A stretch of DNA of 64,000 bases from Streptomyces sp. LHD-70 (GCF_031157275.1 NZ_JAVIFW010000011.1:236456-300455); one strand, 5' to 3'. Shown: positions 1-10,297, counted from the stretch's first letter. Program-made: numbers and translations. The notes: a model not told the origin generated them from the sequence alone.

Positions 1-443
1 TCAAGTTCATCCAGGTAGTACGTGGAGAGCAGGTCCTCGGGAAGCAGGCCGTCGAGGACCTCCTCCACCGGGGAGCTCAGCAGCAGGTCCTCGGGAAGGT
101 ACTCGAGCACATCGTCCACCTCGACGTCGTGCGGATGCCAGGCGTGCTCGCACGACTGGCCTTCGTCACGGCGCGCGGCCCGGCGTAGTACGGCGACGAC
201 CTCGTCCTCGACTCCCGGGCCGGGGTTGCCGAATGCCACATAGGGGGCGACATGCAGCAGGCCCAAGGTCCAGAACAGCACAAGATCGCCCTGCGGCCCC
301 GATCCCGACACCGCGCCCGCTGCCGATGCCGTTTCGTCTAGCCGGCGGGCGCAGTCCCGTACCGTCTCGTCCTGGTCCCCGGCGGGGTAGCCCTGTCGGA
401 GCGATTCCCAACCACCGAGCAGGTCCTCCCAGTTGTCGGGCAC
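1..443 (-). CDS. hypothetical protein, 3' end outside window
   Basis: The minus frame stays open from about position 443 to the left edge, so the gene continues beyond base 1. The protein is acidic, with segments such as DNWEDLLGGWESLRQGY near its start and the near-repeat PVEEVLDGLLPEDLLS / EVDDVLEYLPEDLLLS near the cut. The best start I see is GTG at 443 (V-P-D-N-W), without a strong Shine-Dalgarno sequence. I do not recognise the family. The coding call rests on strong third-position G/C and acidic amphipathic content over about 147 codons; the other two minus frames contain stops. Confidence 0.55.
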   Translation of the reverse strand, partial: MPDNWEDLLGGWESLRQGYPAGDQDETVRDCARRLDETASAAGAVSGSGPQGDLVLFWTLGLLHVAPYVAFGNPGPGVEDEVVAVLRRAARRDEGQSCEHAWHPHDVEVDDVLEYLPEDLLLSSPVEEVLDGLLPEDLLSTYYLDEL

Positions 444-598
444 AGGTACACCGCCGCCCGAGCCCGTACGACGATGACGGCCAGGACATGCCCGCCATCG
501 AGGACCAGGCCGCCGCGACCGAGCCGCCCCCGCGCCTTGCTGTGACCGCCGCCTCCTGGGCCGCTCGCGGACGCGGTCGGGGGCGGTCGAAGTGCGCG

Positions 599-1738
599 TC
601 AGCCGGCCCGAAGGCCGAGCGCCAGCGTCAGTTCAAGGACCCGGTGTGGCGATGCGAGATCCGGGAACAGCTCCCGCACCTGCGACATCCGGTACCGGAC
701 TGTCTGGGGATGGACGAACAGCGCCGCCGCCACCTCGTCCCGTCTGCCCTGGTGCAGCAGCCACTCCCGCAACGTCTCCTCAAGGCGCCGTGCGGTCGCG
801 GCAGGCAAGGTCCGCAGCGGTGCGAGGGCTCGGGCCCGCAGGTCTGCGAACGCGTCCGCGTCGGCGCTCAGCACCAGCTCGGGCAGGTGGTCCTCGGTGT
901 CGCGGATGTCAGAGGAGAGGGAGCGCGCGCGTACGGTTCGTGCGTACGAGGCGGATGCACGGGTCCATGGCCGGGCCGGGCCGACCACGGCGGTGCGGTC
1001 GGTCAGCTGCCGCAAGAGATGTGATCGGTCGGCGTCGGGGACGAGCAGCACACCGGTGGCGTCCGGCAGATCGTCGAGGACGAGGGTGCTCGGGTCGAGC
1101 GTGCGGTAGGCAGGCCAGGCCTGGGTGGCGGGCAGCAGGACCGCGGTCAGCGAAACCGGAGGCTGCCACCCCGCCCGTTGGGCAGAGGCAAGGAGCACCT
1201 CCGGGCTCGCGCCGGCGAGGAGGTCGCGGGCCAGCTGTTCCAGGTGGCGCTCGTGGGCCCTGCCCCGGGCGGCGAGTTCGTCGGCGTGGCCCGCGGCGCT
1301 CGCGGCGGAGAGCTCGTCGATGTAGGCGAAGGTCAGCTCGGCGAACTTGGCGACCTCGGCGGCGGGCAGACCTGCGGGTACGGCACCCGCTGCCAGGCAT
1401 CGCCAGGCCACGCGGGCGCCGACGCGGTAGGCGCTGAGCAGGGCGTCCATCGAACGGCCGTCGCGCACCTCGCCGCGGCCCAGCTCGTAGGCTGCGTCGC
1501 CGGCGTCGCCGCCGGTGGCGTTCCCGCTCGCGAGGTCCAGGTAGTGCCCCAGAGCGGTGCGGACGGCTCGACGGATGGTGCCGCCCATGCGGCCCGAAAG
1601 GGCGTTGGCGTAGGGAGGGACCTCGTCGATGATCGCCTGGACGACCTCGTCGGCGGTGGTCTTCAATGCGGCCCGAAGCGCGGTGACCGTCGTCTCATCC
1701 AGGGCCAGTTCGCTGGCCCTCCGTGTTACATGGCTCAC
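599..1738 (-). CDS. PucR/CdaR-family transcriptional regulator
   Basis: About 379 residues. The N-terminal three quarters is an all-alpha sensor-like region, and the C-terminus carries the PucR helix-turn-helix (LHQGRRDEVAAALFVHPQTV, then RYRMSQVRELFPD), the hallmark of the family. The GTG at 1738 is preferred over the TTG at 1759 because AAGGAAC lies just upstream of it. The gene is divergent from the ferredoxin reductase/desaturase pair with 87 bp between starts. By position it probably controls that pair, an inference from context. Confidence 0.85.
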   Translation of the reverse strand: MSHVTRRASELALDETTVTALRAALKTTADEVVQAIIDEVPPYANALSGRMGGTIRRAVRTALGHYLDLASGNATGGDAGDAAYELGRGEVRDGRSMDALLSAYRVGARVAWRCLAAGAVPAGLPAAEVAKFAELTFAYIDELSAASAAGHADELAARGRAHERHLEQLARDLLAGASPEVLLASAQRAGWQPPVSLTAVLLPATQAWPAYRTLDPSTLVLDDLPDATGVLLVPDADRSHLLRQLTDRTAVVGPARPWTRASASYARTVRARSLSSDIRDTEDHLPELVLSADADAFADLRARALAPLRTLPAATARRLEETLREWLLHQGRRDEVAAALFVHPQTVRYRMSQVRELFPDLASPHRVLELTLALGLRAG

Positions 1739-1742
1739 GTTC

Positions 1743-1759
1743 TTGTTCCTTGCGAACAA
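1743..1759. promoter_or_regulatory. inverted repeat in PucR/reductase divergent promoter
   Basis: The arms TTGTTC and GAACAA are perfect and separated by CTTGC. They lie between the divergent PucR and ferredoxin reductase genes, a natural position for a PucR operator. No experimental motif is claimed. Confidence 0.4.
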
Positions 1760-1825
1760 TCTTGCCGATCAGATTCACGTCCTACGGTCAGGACTTTACG
1801 CCTTGAGGCGCAGCAAGCTGGGGCC

Positions 1826-2881
1826 ATGACGAGTGCAGCCCTAAGCAGCAGGGCGTGGAAACTGCTGGAGATGGTCACGACGCCGCTGCTGCCGTCGGAC
1901 TACCTCGACCTGGTCAGCCCGCTGCGTGCGGGCGCTGACCTGCGTGGGCGCATCGAGGCCGTGCACCCCGAGACGGGTGACGCCGCGACTGTCGTGATCA
2001 GGCCGGGACGGGGCTGGCGCGGTCACACGGCCGGTCAGTATGTGCGGATCGGGGTCGACGTCGACGGGGTGCGCCTGTGGCGTGCCTACTCCATCACCTC
2101 GCCGACGAACCGGCAGGACGGCCGCGTCACGATCACCGTGAAGGCGATCCCGGACGGCAAGGTCAGCAACCACCTGGTCCGCAGGGCGGAACCAGGCACG
2201 CTGATCCAGCTCGACCAGCCGACCGGTGACTTCGTGCTGCCGCAGGCCAAGCCCGCCAAGGTGCTCTACCTGACGGCCGGCAGCGGCATCACGCCCGTGA
2301 TGGGCATGCTGCGCGACACCGAGTTCGACGACGCCGCCATGGTCCACTGCGCGCCGCGGCCGCAAGACGTGATCTTCCGCGACGAACTGCACGACCTGGT
2401 CGCGGACAAGAAGCTGCGGCTCACCGAGGTACACACCGACACAGACGGCATGCTCGACATCGCCCGTCTCGACGAACTCGTGCCCGACTGGGCCGAGCGC
2501 GAGACCTGGGCCTGCGGGCCCGCGGGCCTGCTCGACGCCGCCGAAGCGCACTGGACCGAGCACGGCGTACACGAGCGCCTGCACACCGAACGCTTCCGCC
2601 CCAGCATCGTCGTCGCCGGCGACGGCGGCGAGGTCACGTTCAGTGCCACCGGCAAGAGCGTCGACGCGGACGGCGCCACGCCGTTGCTGGACGTCGGCGA
2701 GGAGGCCGGCGTGCTCATGCCCTCCGGGTGCCGCATGGGCATCTGCTTCGGCTGCGTCACGCCGCTCAAGGCGGGTGCCGTCCGCGACCTGCGCACCGGC
2801 GAGATCACCGAGGCCGATCCGGGCGTCCTCATCCAGACCTGTGTGTCCGCCGCGGCGGGCCCCTGCGACATCGAACGGTAG
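1826..2881 (+). CDS. ferredoxin reductase, FAD/NAD(P)H/2Fe-2S (desaturase electron donor)
   Basis: 351 residues. Domain order is FAD-binding (RAYSIT at residues 86-91), NAD(P)H-binding (GSGITPV at about 152-158), then a C-terminal plant-type 2Fe-2S ferredoxin domain with the GCRMGICFGC cluster and a last cysteine in LIQTCVS. This is the oxygenase/desaturase reductase architecture also seen in mycobacterial Rv3230c-type proteins. It probably passes electrons from NADPH to the desaturase whose start lies 8 bp downstream. ATG at 1826 is the first start clear of the divergent promoter. Confidence 0.92.
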   Translation: MTSAALSSRAWKLLEMVTTPLLPSDYLDLVSPLRAGADLRGRIEAVHPETGDAATVVIRPGRGWRGHTAGQYVRIGVDVDGVRLWRAYSITSPTNRQDGRVTITVKAIPDGKVSNHLVRRAEPGTLIQLDQPTGDFVLPQAKPAKVLYLTAGSGITPVMGMLRDTEFDDAAMVHCAPRPQDVIFRDELHDLVADKKLRLTEVHTDTDGMLDIARLDELVPDWAERETWACGPAGLLDAAEAHWTEHGVHERLHTERFRPSIVVAGDGGEVTFSATGKSVDADGATPLLDVGEEAGVLMPSGCRMGICFGCVTPLKAGAVRDLRTGEITEADPGVLIQTCVSAAAGPCDIER

Positions 2882-2889
2882 GAAGCACT

Positions 2890-4008
2890 TTGACCGCCAT
2901 CGACCCCACCGCCCACCTGACCGCGGAGCAGATCGAGGAGCTCGGCCGCGAGCTGGACGCGATCCGCGACGAGGTGCTCGCCGACCGCGGCGAGAAGGAC
3001 GCCGCGTACATCCGTAAGGTCATCTCGGCGCAGCGCAAGCTCGAGCTGGTCAGCAGGGGTGTGCTGCTGTTCTCGTTCTTCCCGCCCGCGTGGCTGCTCG
3101 GCACCGCCGGGCTGTCCGTGGCGAAGATCATGGACAACATGGAGATCGGCCACAACATCCTGCACGGCCAGTGGGACTGGATGCGGGACCCGAAGATCCA
3201 CTCCACCACCTGGGAATGGGATCACGTCTCGCCGGCCGACCAGTGGAAGCACTCGCACAACGAGCTGCACCACACGTACACCAACGTGATCGGCAAGGAC
3301 AACGACCTCGGCTACGGCATCATGCGCGTCGACGAGGACCAGAAGTGGCACCCCTTCCATCTCGGCCAGCCGCTGTGGAACTTCATCAACGCCTGCTTCT
3401 TCGAGTACGGCATCGCAGCGTACGACCTGGAGCTCGGCAAGAACCTGCACAAGCGCCGCCGTAAGAACCCCGAGTTCCGCGCGCGGGCCAAGGCCGTGGG
3501 CCGCAAGATCCGCAAGCAGGTGCTCAAGGACTACGTGATCCACCCGCTGCTTTCGGGCCCGTCGTTCCTCACCACGCTCGCCGCCACGTTCACCGCGAAC
3601 CTGGTACGCAACCTCTGGACCCACTCGGTGATCATGTGCGGGCACTTCCCCGAGGGCGTGCAGGTCTTCGAGCGCCGGTCGATCAACGGCGAGACGCGCG
3701 GCCAGTGGTACCTGCGCCAGATGATGGGCTCGGCGAACATCAGCGGCAGCAAGGCCATGCACTTCATGACCGGCAACCTGTCGCACCAGATCGAGCACCA
3801 CCTGTTCCCGGACCTGCCGAGCAACCGGTACGCCGAAGTCGCGGTGAAGGTGCGCGCGCTGTTCGAAAAGTACGAGCTGGAGTACGTCACCGGGCCGCTG
3901 CCCAAGCAGGTGTTCTCCGCCTGGCGCAAGGTCTTCCGGCTCTCGCTGCCGAACAAGAAGCCCAAGATCAAGACGCCGGACCGCGAGCAGGAGCTCGTCG
4001 CGGCCTGA
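2890..4008 (+). CDS. membrane fatty-acid desaturase (DesA3-like acyl-CoA desaturase)
   Basis: 372 residues with a TTG start eight bases after the reductase stop, so the two are an operon. The three histidine boxes of di-iron membrane desaturases are present: GHNILHGQ (H88/H92), HSHNELHHTY (H121-H128) and HQIEHHLFPD (near residue 300). Hydrophobic stretches at 58-80 and about 230-260 fit membrane insertion. The gene pair matches the mycobacterial Rv3229c/Rv3230c acyl-CoA desaturase system, so its likely role is introducing a double bond into membrane fatty acyl chains. The substrate position cannot be read from sequence. Confidence 0.92.
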   Translation: MTAIDPTAHLTAEQIEELGRELDAIRDEVLADRGEKDAAYIRKVISAQRKLELVSRGVLLFSFFPPAWLLGTAGLSVAKIMDNMEIGHNILHGQWDWMRDPKIHSTTWEWDHVSPADQWKHSHNELHHTYTNVIGKDNDLGYGIMRVDEDQKWHPFHLGQPLWNFINACFFEYGIAAYDLELGKNLHKRRRKNPEFRARAKAVGRKIRKQVLKDYVIHPLLSGPSFLTTLAATFTANLVRNLWTHSVIMCGHFPEGVQVFERRSINGETRGQWYLRQMMGSANISGSKAMHFMTGNLSHQIEHHLFPDLPSNRYAEVAVKVRALFEKYELEYVTGPLPKQVFSAWRKVFRLSLPNKKPKIKTPDREQELVAA

Positions 4009-4507
4009 TTCCCGGTATTGGTTCAGATCTTTCGGCCGTACCGGCGGCACCGCCGGGTTCGGTGACATCCGTTGCGGACAGTGGGGCCGCGACATCGCAC
4101 CGTACGACACGGGACCCAGGCAGCCCGGTGTCGTCGTGGGTAATGCCGAGGCCGCGGTTGCTGTACAGCGCGCGATCAGTGAACACGCCACGGGAACCGA
4201 CCGCTATGAACTCGAGATGGCCGTGAAGAAAGCCGTCCGACACCCAGCGCCGCCGGCCGCGGCCACCTGAGGGCTGTCTGCACGGCCTCGTCGCGCACCA
4301 GGCACCGTGATTCTCTGCAGAGAATCGCGTGCCGCTGCCGCCCGTGACCGGCCGGCGCCGAGCGCTCGTGCGCTCGGGGTGCTGTTGGTCGTCGGCGTGC
4401 TCGGGCTCGTCACCAGCCTGCCGCGTAGTGTTCGGCCACAGGAGCCGAGCTGAGCGAGCCGGATGACTCGCACCGGCCATCGGTGAGTCCGGCGGGAGGG
4501 TGAGCGG
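4009..4507. other. 499-bp gap with a possible decayed coding frame
   Basis: There is no intact gene. A plus frame without a start runs to a TGA at 4268-4270 and reads like protein (for example PGVVVGNAEAAVAVQRAISE), so a decayed gene end is possible; I cannot name it. A perfect 18-bp palindrome sits at 4309-4326. Confidence 0.4.
4309..4326. promoter_or_regulatory. perfect 18-bp palindrome
   Basis: GATTCTCTGCAGAGAATC is self-complementary across all 18 bases. It lies 180 bp upstream of the truncated PucR gene. It could be an operator for that gene or a leftover of another promoter. Confidence 0.45.
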
Positions 4508-5680
4508 GTGCACGACGGCGAGGCCGAGCGGCCCGATGCGGTCCGCTGGGAGCCGGTGCCCCCAGCCGCGGTGGCGGCCGCCGAGCGCCTGACACATCGC
4601 GTCGACGTACTCGCGCGCCAGGTCGTCGATGTCTACGCGACTGCGGTACTTCCCGATCCCAGCAAGCATCCCGAGGAGCTGGATCTCGAGGTCGCCGCGG
4701 CCGCCAGGCACTTCCTGCGAGGGTTCGCCCTGGCTCTCGCCGAACGCCGGGCCCCGTCAGCGCGGGAACTCGAACTTTTCCGTGAGAACGCCGCACGCCG
4801 AGCCGAAGAGGGCATGGATCTGCGGACCGTCCTGTGGGGACAACAGGTCCTGGCGCGTACCGCCTGGCAGGCGCTTGTGCAGGAACTGGAGACGTCGGCG
4901 CCAGCCACACTGGAAACGGTGGGCGACCGGCTGTTCCGGTACTGGTTCGCCTTGGTGGACGCAGCGACGACGGGTTATCTGGAAGGCCGCCACCCGGAGC
5001 AGGAACCACGCACCCGCGAGGTGACCGCGGCGCTGCTCGCCGGCCGGCCCGCCCAGTCGCTGGCGGACATCCATGGCATCCGCCTCACCAAGGCGCACGT
5101 CGTCCTCGCGTTGCGGTTCGCCGACCACCCGCAGGAACTGCTCGGCGGCGAGACTGATCGCCTCGCCGCGGGCACCCGGAAACTTCGCCGTGTGCTGCTC
5201 AGGCTCGCCCGTCAACTCGGCGAACCTCCGCTGGCCCGGCTGGATCCCAGCGGCGGCGTCGTCCTCATCCCCCGCGCCGCGCCGGATGCGGGCATGCCGC
5301 CGGACCTCTCTGACAGGGTCGCCGAACTGTGTGCTGCCGCCGGGGCCGGGGCCGCACACAGCCACACCAGAGCCGTTCCACGCGACCCCCGCCCGGTGAC
5401 CATGTCTCCCAATTTTCGTTACCAGGCGGGCCGGATTTCGTCGGTTCCCCACCCACCAGGTGAAGTCTCCAGCCCACGGGGCCGCTCCGCTTCTCTCACA
5501 CCGGGGGCGGCCCCTCTCCTCATCGGGCACCACGAGCTTCCCCGCCGGCGTCACCCCACCCGCCTGGATCGACGTCTACGCCCAACTCCCCCTCGACCTC
5601 CTGCAGCACATCGGCCCGTACGCGTGCGCGCCATCGGCTACGACCAGGACAAGCGAGAGCAGGGCGACTCCCTCGCCTAG
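4508..5680 (+). pseudogene. truncated PucR-family regulator lacking its DNA-binding domain
   Basis: The GTG start at 4508 opens a frame whose first ~290 residues look like the sensor part of a PucR regulator (EGMDLRTVLWGQQVLARTAW; RYWFALVDAATTGYLEG). After about position 5380 the frame runs into low-complexity, unrelated sequence and ends at 5680 without the C-terminal PucR helix-turn-helix. Family members usually have 380-420 residues ending in that domain, so a 3' replacement or deletion is inferred. It is a divergent relative of the intact gene at 599-1738, not a copy of it. Confidence 0.6.
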
Positions 5681-6054
5681 GTCGCCTCAACACCGGAAAC
5701 CCTCACGGCCTGCCTGCCCGCGTACCAGCCCGAGCGGGCCCGGATCGTCGCCATCGGACGGCAGGACTGCGAGCACGCCGAAGCCCACCTCCACATGGAC
5801 CGTGATCGCTTCAGGGAACCGCCCCCACTCGATCAAGCGAGGAACCGGCACGACAGTTCGACCTGCCTCACCCGCTTTACCACGCGATCACCGCGCGACC
5901 GGTGCCCCAGTCATCCAGCGAACGCAAAGCCCCCTGCGTAGGAGCCGCCTGGCTGACAGGCCGCTCAGAATCCCGGTCGAGAGGCGCCAGGGAAGGAGAG
6001 CAGCCCTCCCAGGATGGTCGCGCATCGCGGGAGCCCGGAACTCTTGATCGCCGA
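5681..6054. other. degenerate sequence between two pseudogenes
   Basis: No intact gene is present. The plus frame ending at the TAG at 5678-5680 continues in register after it (ACLPAYQPERARIVAIGRQD, then HLHMDRDRF) as if a stop interrupted a longer gene. I do not recognise that protein. Confidence 0.35.
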
Positions 6055-6706
6055 TCAGCTTGAAGGAGGTGCCGTTGATTCACGGAGGATCATGCGGCCT
6101 TCCACTCGGATCCGGGACGGCTCCGCAGAGCTGTCGCCGTTGATCCTGGACAACAGCACCTGTGCGGTGATCATGCCGATCTCGTGCATGGGGTGGGCGA
6201 AGGCGGTGACCGGTGGCCGGCAGATCTCGAACCAGTCGGTGTTGCCGAACGCGACCAAGGACAACTGGCCGGGGATATCGAGGCCCAGGCGGTTGGCTTC
6301 GTGCAGCACCCCGAGCGCGAGGTCGCCGCTGGAGGCGAACACCGCGGTCAGGGCCGGGTCCAGGCCCATCAGGCGCCGCAACGCTTCAGCTCCCCACATC
6401 GGCGTGTGCTCGCGTGCCATGACGTAGCAGTCGGGCAGCCCGTTCTCTCCCAGTGCGGCGCGAGCTGCGGCGACGCGTTCGCGGGCGTTGCTGAACTGCA
6501 GGTCGCCTGCGATGACGGCGATGCGTTCGTGCCCCAGTGACCTCAGGTGGTTGATCAGGTTCGCTGATCCGTCGTCCTCGGCGCACTGGACGCTGTCCAC
6601 TCGGGACCGACCGGAAGCGCGCATCATCTCCACCACCGGCACGTCGAAAGCTTCCCGTGCCTTCGGGCGGGCGGAAGGGACCAGCACGATCCCGTCCGCC
6701 TGCGAA
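6055..6706 (-). pseudogene. LacI/GalR-family regulator, C-terminal remnant
   Basis: The frame begins recognisably at QADGIVLVPS and continues through typical LacI effector-domain blocks (NHLRSLGHERIAVIAGD; DPALTAVFASSGDLALGVL; GLDIPGQLSLVAFGNTDWF) to the end. The N-terminal helix-turn-helix and first part of the periplasmic-binding-like domain are missing. Upstream sequence fits only in other frames, so this is a 5'-deleted, frameshifted gene. It cannot bind DNA as it stands. Confidence 0.7.
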
Positions 6707-6901
6707 CCGCTCCGGGGTCGTCGGCCGCTCGTTCGCCCCGAACGACATCCGGTCGAGCCTTCCCGACCGACTGCACTCAGATGTCGTTGGTGGGACGCGA
6801 CGTGCAGCGCGTGGCATGCTGCTCGTCGCTCCACGGTGGCACCGGCAGGTGTCACTCTCGCCTCTGTCCCCGATCAGTTCCTGCCTAGGTGAGCACCACA
6901 G

Positions 6902-7669
6902 ATGAACGAAAAAGTGAGATTCCCCAGCGTCGTCGGCCCCGAACTGGCCGGGGTGATCGACCTGCCGGAGGGCGAGGTGCGGGGCTGGGGCCTCTTCGCG
7001 CATGGCTTCACCCTCGGCAAGGACTCGCCGGCCGCCTCTCGTGTCAGCAAGCAGCTGGCCCGCGAAGGCATCGGCACGCTGCGCTTCGACAACCTCGGCA
7101 TCGGCGACTCCGACGGCGACTGGGGAGACGGGTCCTTCACCGTCAAGGTCCAGGACACCATCCGCGCCGCAGCCTTCATGGCCGAGCGCGGAACCCCCGT
7201 GGACCTGCTGGTGGGGCACTCCTGGGGAGGCGCCGCTGCCCTCGCCGCCGCCCGCGAGATCCCCGGCCTGCGCGCGCTGGCCACGATCGCCGCGCCCGTC
7301 GACCCCAGCCACGTCGAGCGGCAGTACGACTCGGTCCTGGACCGCGTGCTCAGCGACGGCTCTCACCAGTGGTTCGTCGGCGGGCGCACCCTCGTCCTCA
7401 AGCGCGCCTTCGTCGAGGACGTCCGCAAAGCACACCTGCGCGACCGGATCGGTGAGCTGAACCTTCCGCTCCTCGTCGCGCACTCCCCCACCGACTCCAC
7501 CGTTGACATCGACAACGCCGCAGAAATCTTCCAGGAGGCCCGGCATCCGCGCAGCTTCATCTCACTCGAAGGGGCGGACCACCTGCTGACCGCGCGGGGG
7601 CAGGCGCAGCGGGCCGCGCACATCATCAGCGCCTGGGCCGACCAGTACCTCGACGAGCCACGGCCATGA
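6902..7669 (+). CDS. alpha/beta hydrolase
   Basis: 255 residues with an alpha/beta-hydrolase core: oxyanion segment LFAHGFTLGKDS (residues 31-42), nucleophile elbow GHSWGG (Ser107), the acid in HSPTDSTV and the histidine in GADHLL. The length and the FAHGFT...RFDNLGIGDSDG pattern resemble the small hydrolase domain often fused to or next to OsmC proteins, but no OsmC gene is adjacent. The substrate is unknown. The gene stands alone between pseudogenes and looks intact. Confidence 0.8.
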   Translation: MNEKVRFPSVVGPELAGVIDLPEGEVRGWGLFAHGFTLGKDSPAASRVSKQLAREGIGTLRFDNLGIGDSDGDWGDGSFTVKVQDTIRAAAFMAERGTPVDLLVGHSWGGAAALAAAREIPGLRALATIAAPVDPSHVERQYDSVLDRVLSDGSHQWFVGGRTLVLKRAFVEDVRKAHLRDRIGELNLPLLVAHSPTDSTVDIDNAAEIFQEARHPRSFISLEGADHLLTARGQAQRAAHIISAWADQYLDEPRP

Positions 7670-7695
7670 GCAACTGCAGTAGTGCCATCCTGTGT

Positions 7696-8365
7696 TCAGT
7701 CAGTCGCAATGCAGGTGTCGTCGCCGTTCGCGGCCCGGACGAGTGAGACGGACGCAGCCTGCAGAGCGACGGCCTTGATGGGGTCGGGCAGGCAGTCGAA
7801 GGCCTGCTCGTCCTCTGGGTAGTTGCTGTAGATGGAGGCGAGCAGCCCTTCCATGGTGTCGTGCAGATCGGTATCCGGATTCTTGACGATGAGCTGGCCG
7901 AACATGCGCGGGAAGGTCGTGCGCCTGACACTGGCTCCCCCACGAGGCCGGCGAGGTGCTCCTTCGCCTTCTTGGTGGCGAACATGTCGACGTCCTTGTG
8001 TGTGCGCACCTGCAGGTACACGCGGGTCCGGTCCGGCGAGATGTTGTTGGCCTGCAGGTGCGCGGTGATCGTGCCGATCGTCAGGTGCTGGTGTTCCAGT
8101 GCGTCGGTGAGCGGGTACAGCACGATCCGTGCCCACTCCGCGTAGGTGTCCGGCTGGTAGGCGTGCCCGAGCACCTCGTTGAAGTACTGGTTGATCTCGT
8201 TGACGTGGTGGCGCACCAGCAGCGGAAGTTCCGAGGGAACAGGAGCGTTGGCGTGCAGCGCGTTCGGCGCGAAGTACTCGTCCTCGACACGGTCACGGTG
8301 TTCGAGACGTCTCGCCGGATGTCGTCGAGGTGGGCTTCGTAAGTACCGCCCTGGACTCGGCGGCG
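7696..8365 (-). pseudogene. frameshifted hypothetical gene
   Basis: Three minus-strand frames join into one protein-like sequence. GGTYEAHLDDIRRDVS shifts near 8310 into VEDEYFAPNALHANAPVPSE ... VRHHVNEINQYFNEVLGH ... FATKKAKEHLAGLVGEP. This shifts again near 7935 into RTTFPRMFGQLIVKNPDTDL ... NGDDTCIATD and a stop at 7696-7698. At least two indels are therefore needed to restore it. I do not recognise the family. It lies next to an insertion sequence, which fits decay in a mobile-element neighbourhood. Confidence 0.6.
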
Positions 8366-8672
8366 GGCCCCGGCCTGGTGCTTGTCGCGGTGGTTGGGGT
8401 TCAACAGTCTCGTCCCTTCAACGCGTGCGCGCTCGGCCCCGTGACCCGGTGCGCGCTGCGTGAGGTACGAGCTTTCACCGGTGTGCTGCGCTGCTGCCAA
8501 GCCACTTCCGGCCCTGAGGTCCTCCGGTCACGGGCCGAAGGAGAAGGCGGCCGAGGCCGACGCAGACGGCCCGTATGTGGAACAAGCGCCGGCGCCTGAA
8601 GGTCACGATGTTGGATCTCGCCCTTGGCTTCTCAAGCTGTTGCGCTCGGACCTGTCAACGGTCATTTCGAAC

Positions 8673-8698
8673 TGGCTCTTCGGCACTTTCTGTGAAGC
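8673..8698 (+). repeat. IS left inverted repeat
   Basis: The 26-bp left terminus begins TGGCTCTTCGGC and ends GTGAAGC. It differs at one position from the reverse complement of 10301-10326. Confidence 0.88.
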
Positions 8699-8738
8699 GG
8701 TTGGGGTAGCCCTCCTGGGTGGGGATCATGCCTGTGGC

Positions 8739-10297
8739 CTGCTGAAAGTCCTGTTTCCGTACCTATCCGATGTGACCATCGATGAGTTGGTCAGGAGCGG
8801 CAGTTCCGTACGCTTCACCGCGAGATGCACGGTGCCAACGGCGAGGTGTCCCGGGTGCGGGATGTCTGCGAGGCGGATCCACAGCCGGTACATGCGAAGA
8901 CCTGCGGACACGGCGGTCGGCGGGCAGCCCACGGTGATCAACCTGCAGGTCCGTCGCTTCCTCTGCGACAACAGCGACTGCGGGAAGCAGACGTTCGCCG
9001 AACAGGTCGAGGGCCTCACCTTCCGCTACGGACGACGCACCGTGCACTTCCAACGGGCCCTGGAGCAAGTGGCATTGATACTCGGCGGGGCAGCTGGTGA
9101 ACGCCTTGCGACAAGGTTGGCCATGCCGGTCAGCGGCTCCACACTCCTGCGGCTGATCGGGCGCCTGGAGCTGCCGGCGGTCCCCGCGGTCGAGGTCCTC
9201 GGCATCGACGAGTTCGCCTTCCGGCGCGGCCGAAAGTTCGGCACGATCCTCATCGACATGCGCTCGCGTCGCCCCGTGGATGTGTTGCCCGACCACACGG
9301 CGGACACGTTCGCCGCGTGGCTCCAGAACCGTGATCATGTCCGCACCATCTGCCGGGACCGTGGCGGGTCGTTCGCCGAAGGTGCCCAACGGGCCCTGCC
9401 CGGGGTCCCGCAGGTAGCCGACAGATGGCACGTCCTGCACAACCTGGCCACCGCCGTCGAGAAGGCGATCCGCCGTCATCGTCCCTGCCTCCAGCCACCT
9501 GGACCCCTGCCCGATCCGGACCCTGGTGCCGAGCGCGAACGGCCCGTGGTCACGCGCTCCGAGGAGAACACCCAAGCCCGGTGGCAACAGATCCACCCCC
9601 TGTACGCGAGGGGCATGAAGATCGACACGATCAGTCAGATCACCGGCTACGACCGCACCACCGTGCGCCGTTACGCGCGCGCTGCCTCCCCGGAAGAACT
9701 CATCCGGCCCCGACCGCGTCGCCGCACCAACCTGGACGCGCACTAGCCTTACCTGCTCGCTCGCTGGACTGAAGGATGCGACAACGCGCAGATCCTGCGC
9801 GACGAGATCGCCGCTCGCGGCTACACCGGCTCCCGCAAGACCGTCCGTCGCTTCCTCAACTCCCTCGGCGACAGCACGAAGCCGTCGTCCACGTCGACAC
9901 CTCCGCTGCCCGTGGCGGATGTGGTGCGCTGGATCATCGGACAGCCGGAGAACCAGAGCGAGACCGCCCGGCAACACCTCAAGGACCTCTGCGACCGCTG
10001 CGAGTACATCGCTGCCACGAACCGTCTCGCTCGCAGCTTCACCACGATCCTGCGAGGCCGCGACGGCCACCGCCTCGTCGACTGGCTCGAGGAAGTCGAG
10101 CAGAGTGAACTCAAGGAACTGCACGTCTTCGCGAACGGCGTGCGCAAGGACCTCGCAGCCGTCGCCGCCGGCCTGACCGTCCCCTGGAACTCCGGCCCCG
10201 TCGAAGGACACGTCAACCGGATCAAGATGCTCAAACGTCAGCACTACGGACGTGCCGGATCGACCTCCTCAAGCGCCGCATCCTGCTCGCCAGTTGA
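8739..10297 (+). pseudogene. ISL3-family transposase, interrupted
   Basis: A zinc-ribbon N-terminus (CPGCGMSARRIHSRYMRR ... CDNSDCGKQTF) is followed by the DDE region with GIDEFAFRRGRKFGT, ADRWHVLHNL and, near the end, NSGPVEGHVNRIKMLKRQHY. An in-frame TAG at 9744-9746 splits it; the same frame resumes at once with PYLLARWTEGCDNAQ. Near 10258 a one-base loss shifts the last residues (RIDLLKRRILLAS) out of frame. No ATG or GTG starts the frame inside the element, so the true start is uncertain. It is unlikely to be active unless the stop is read through. Confidence 0.85.

Noticed and set aside
1178..1825. Upstream extension of the ferredoxin reductase frame
   Set aside because: That stretch is antisense to the PucR gene; the conserved protein begins at ATG 1826.
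8763..10244. 493-residue minus-strand open frame
   Set aside because: Antisense to the ISL3 transposase; the zinc ribbon and DDE blocks are on the plus strand.
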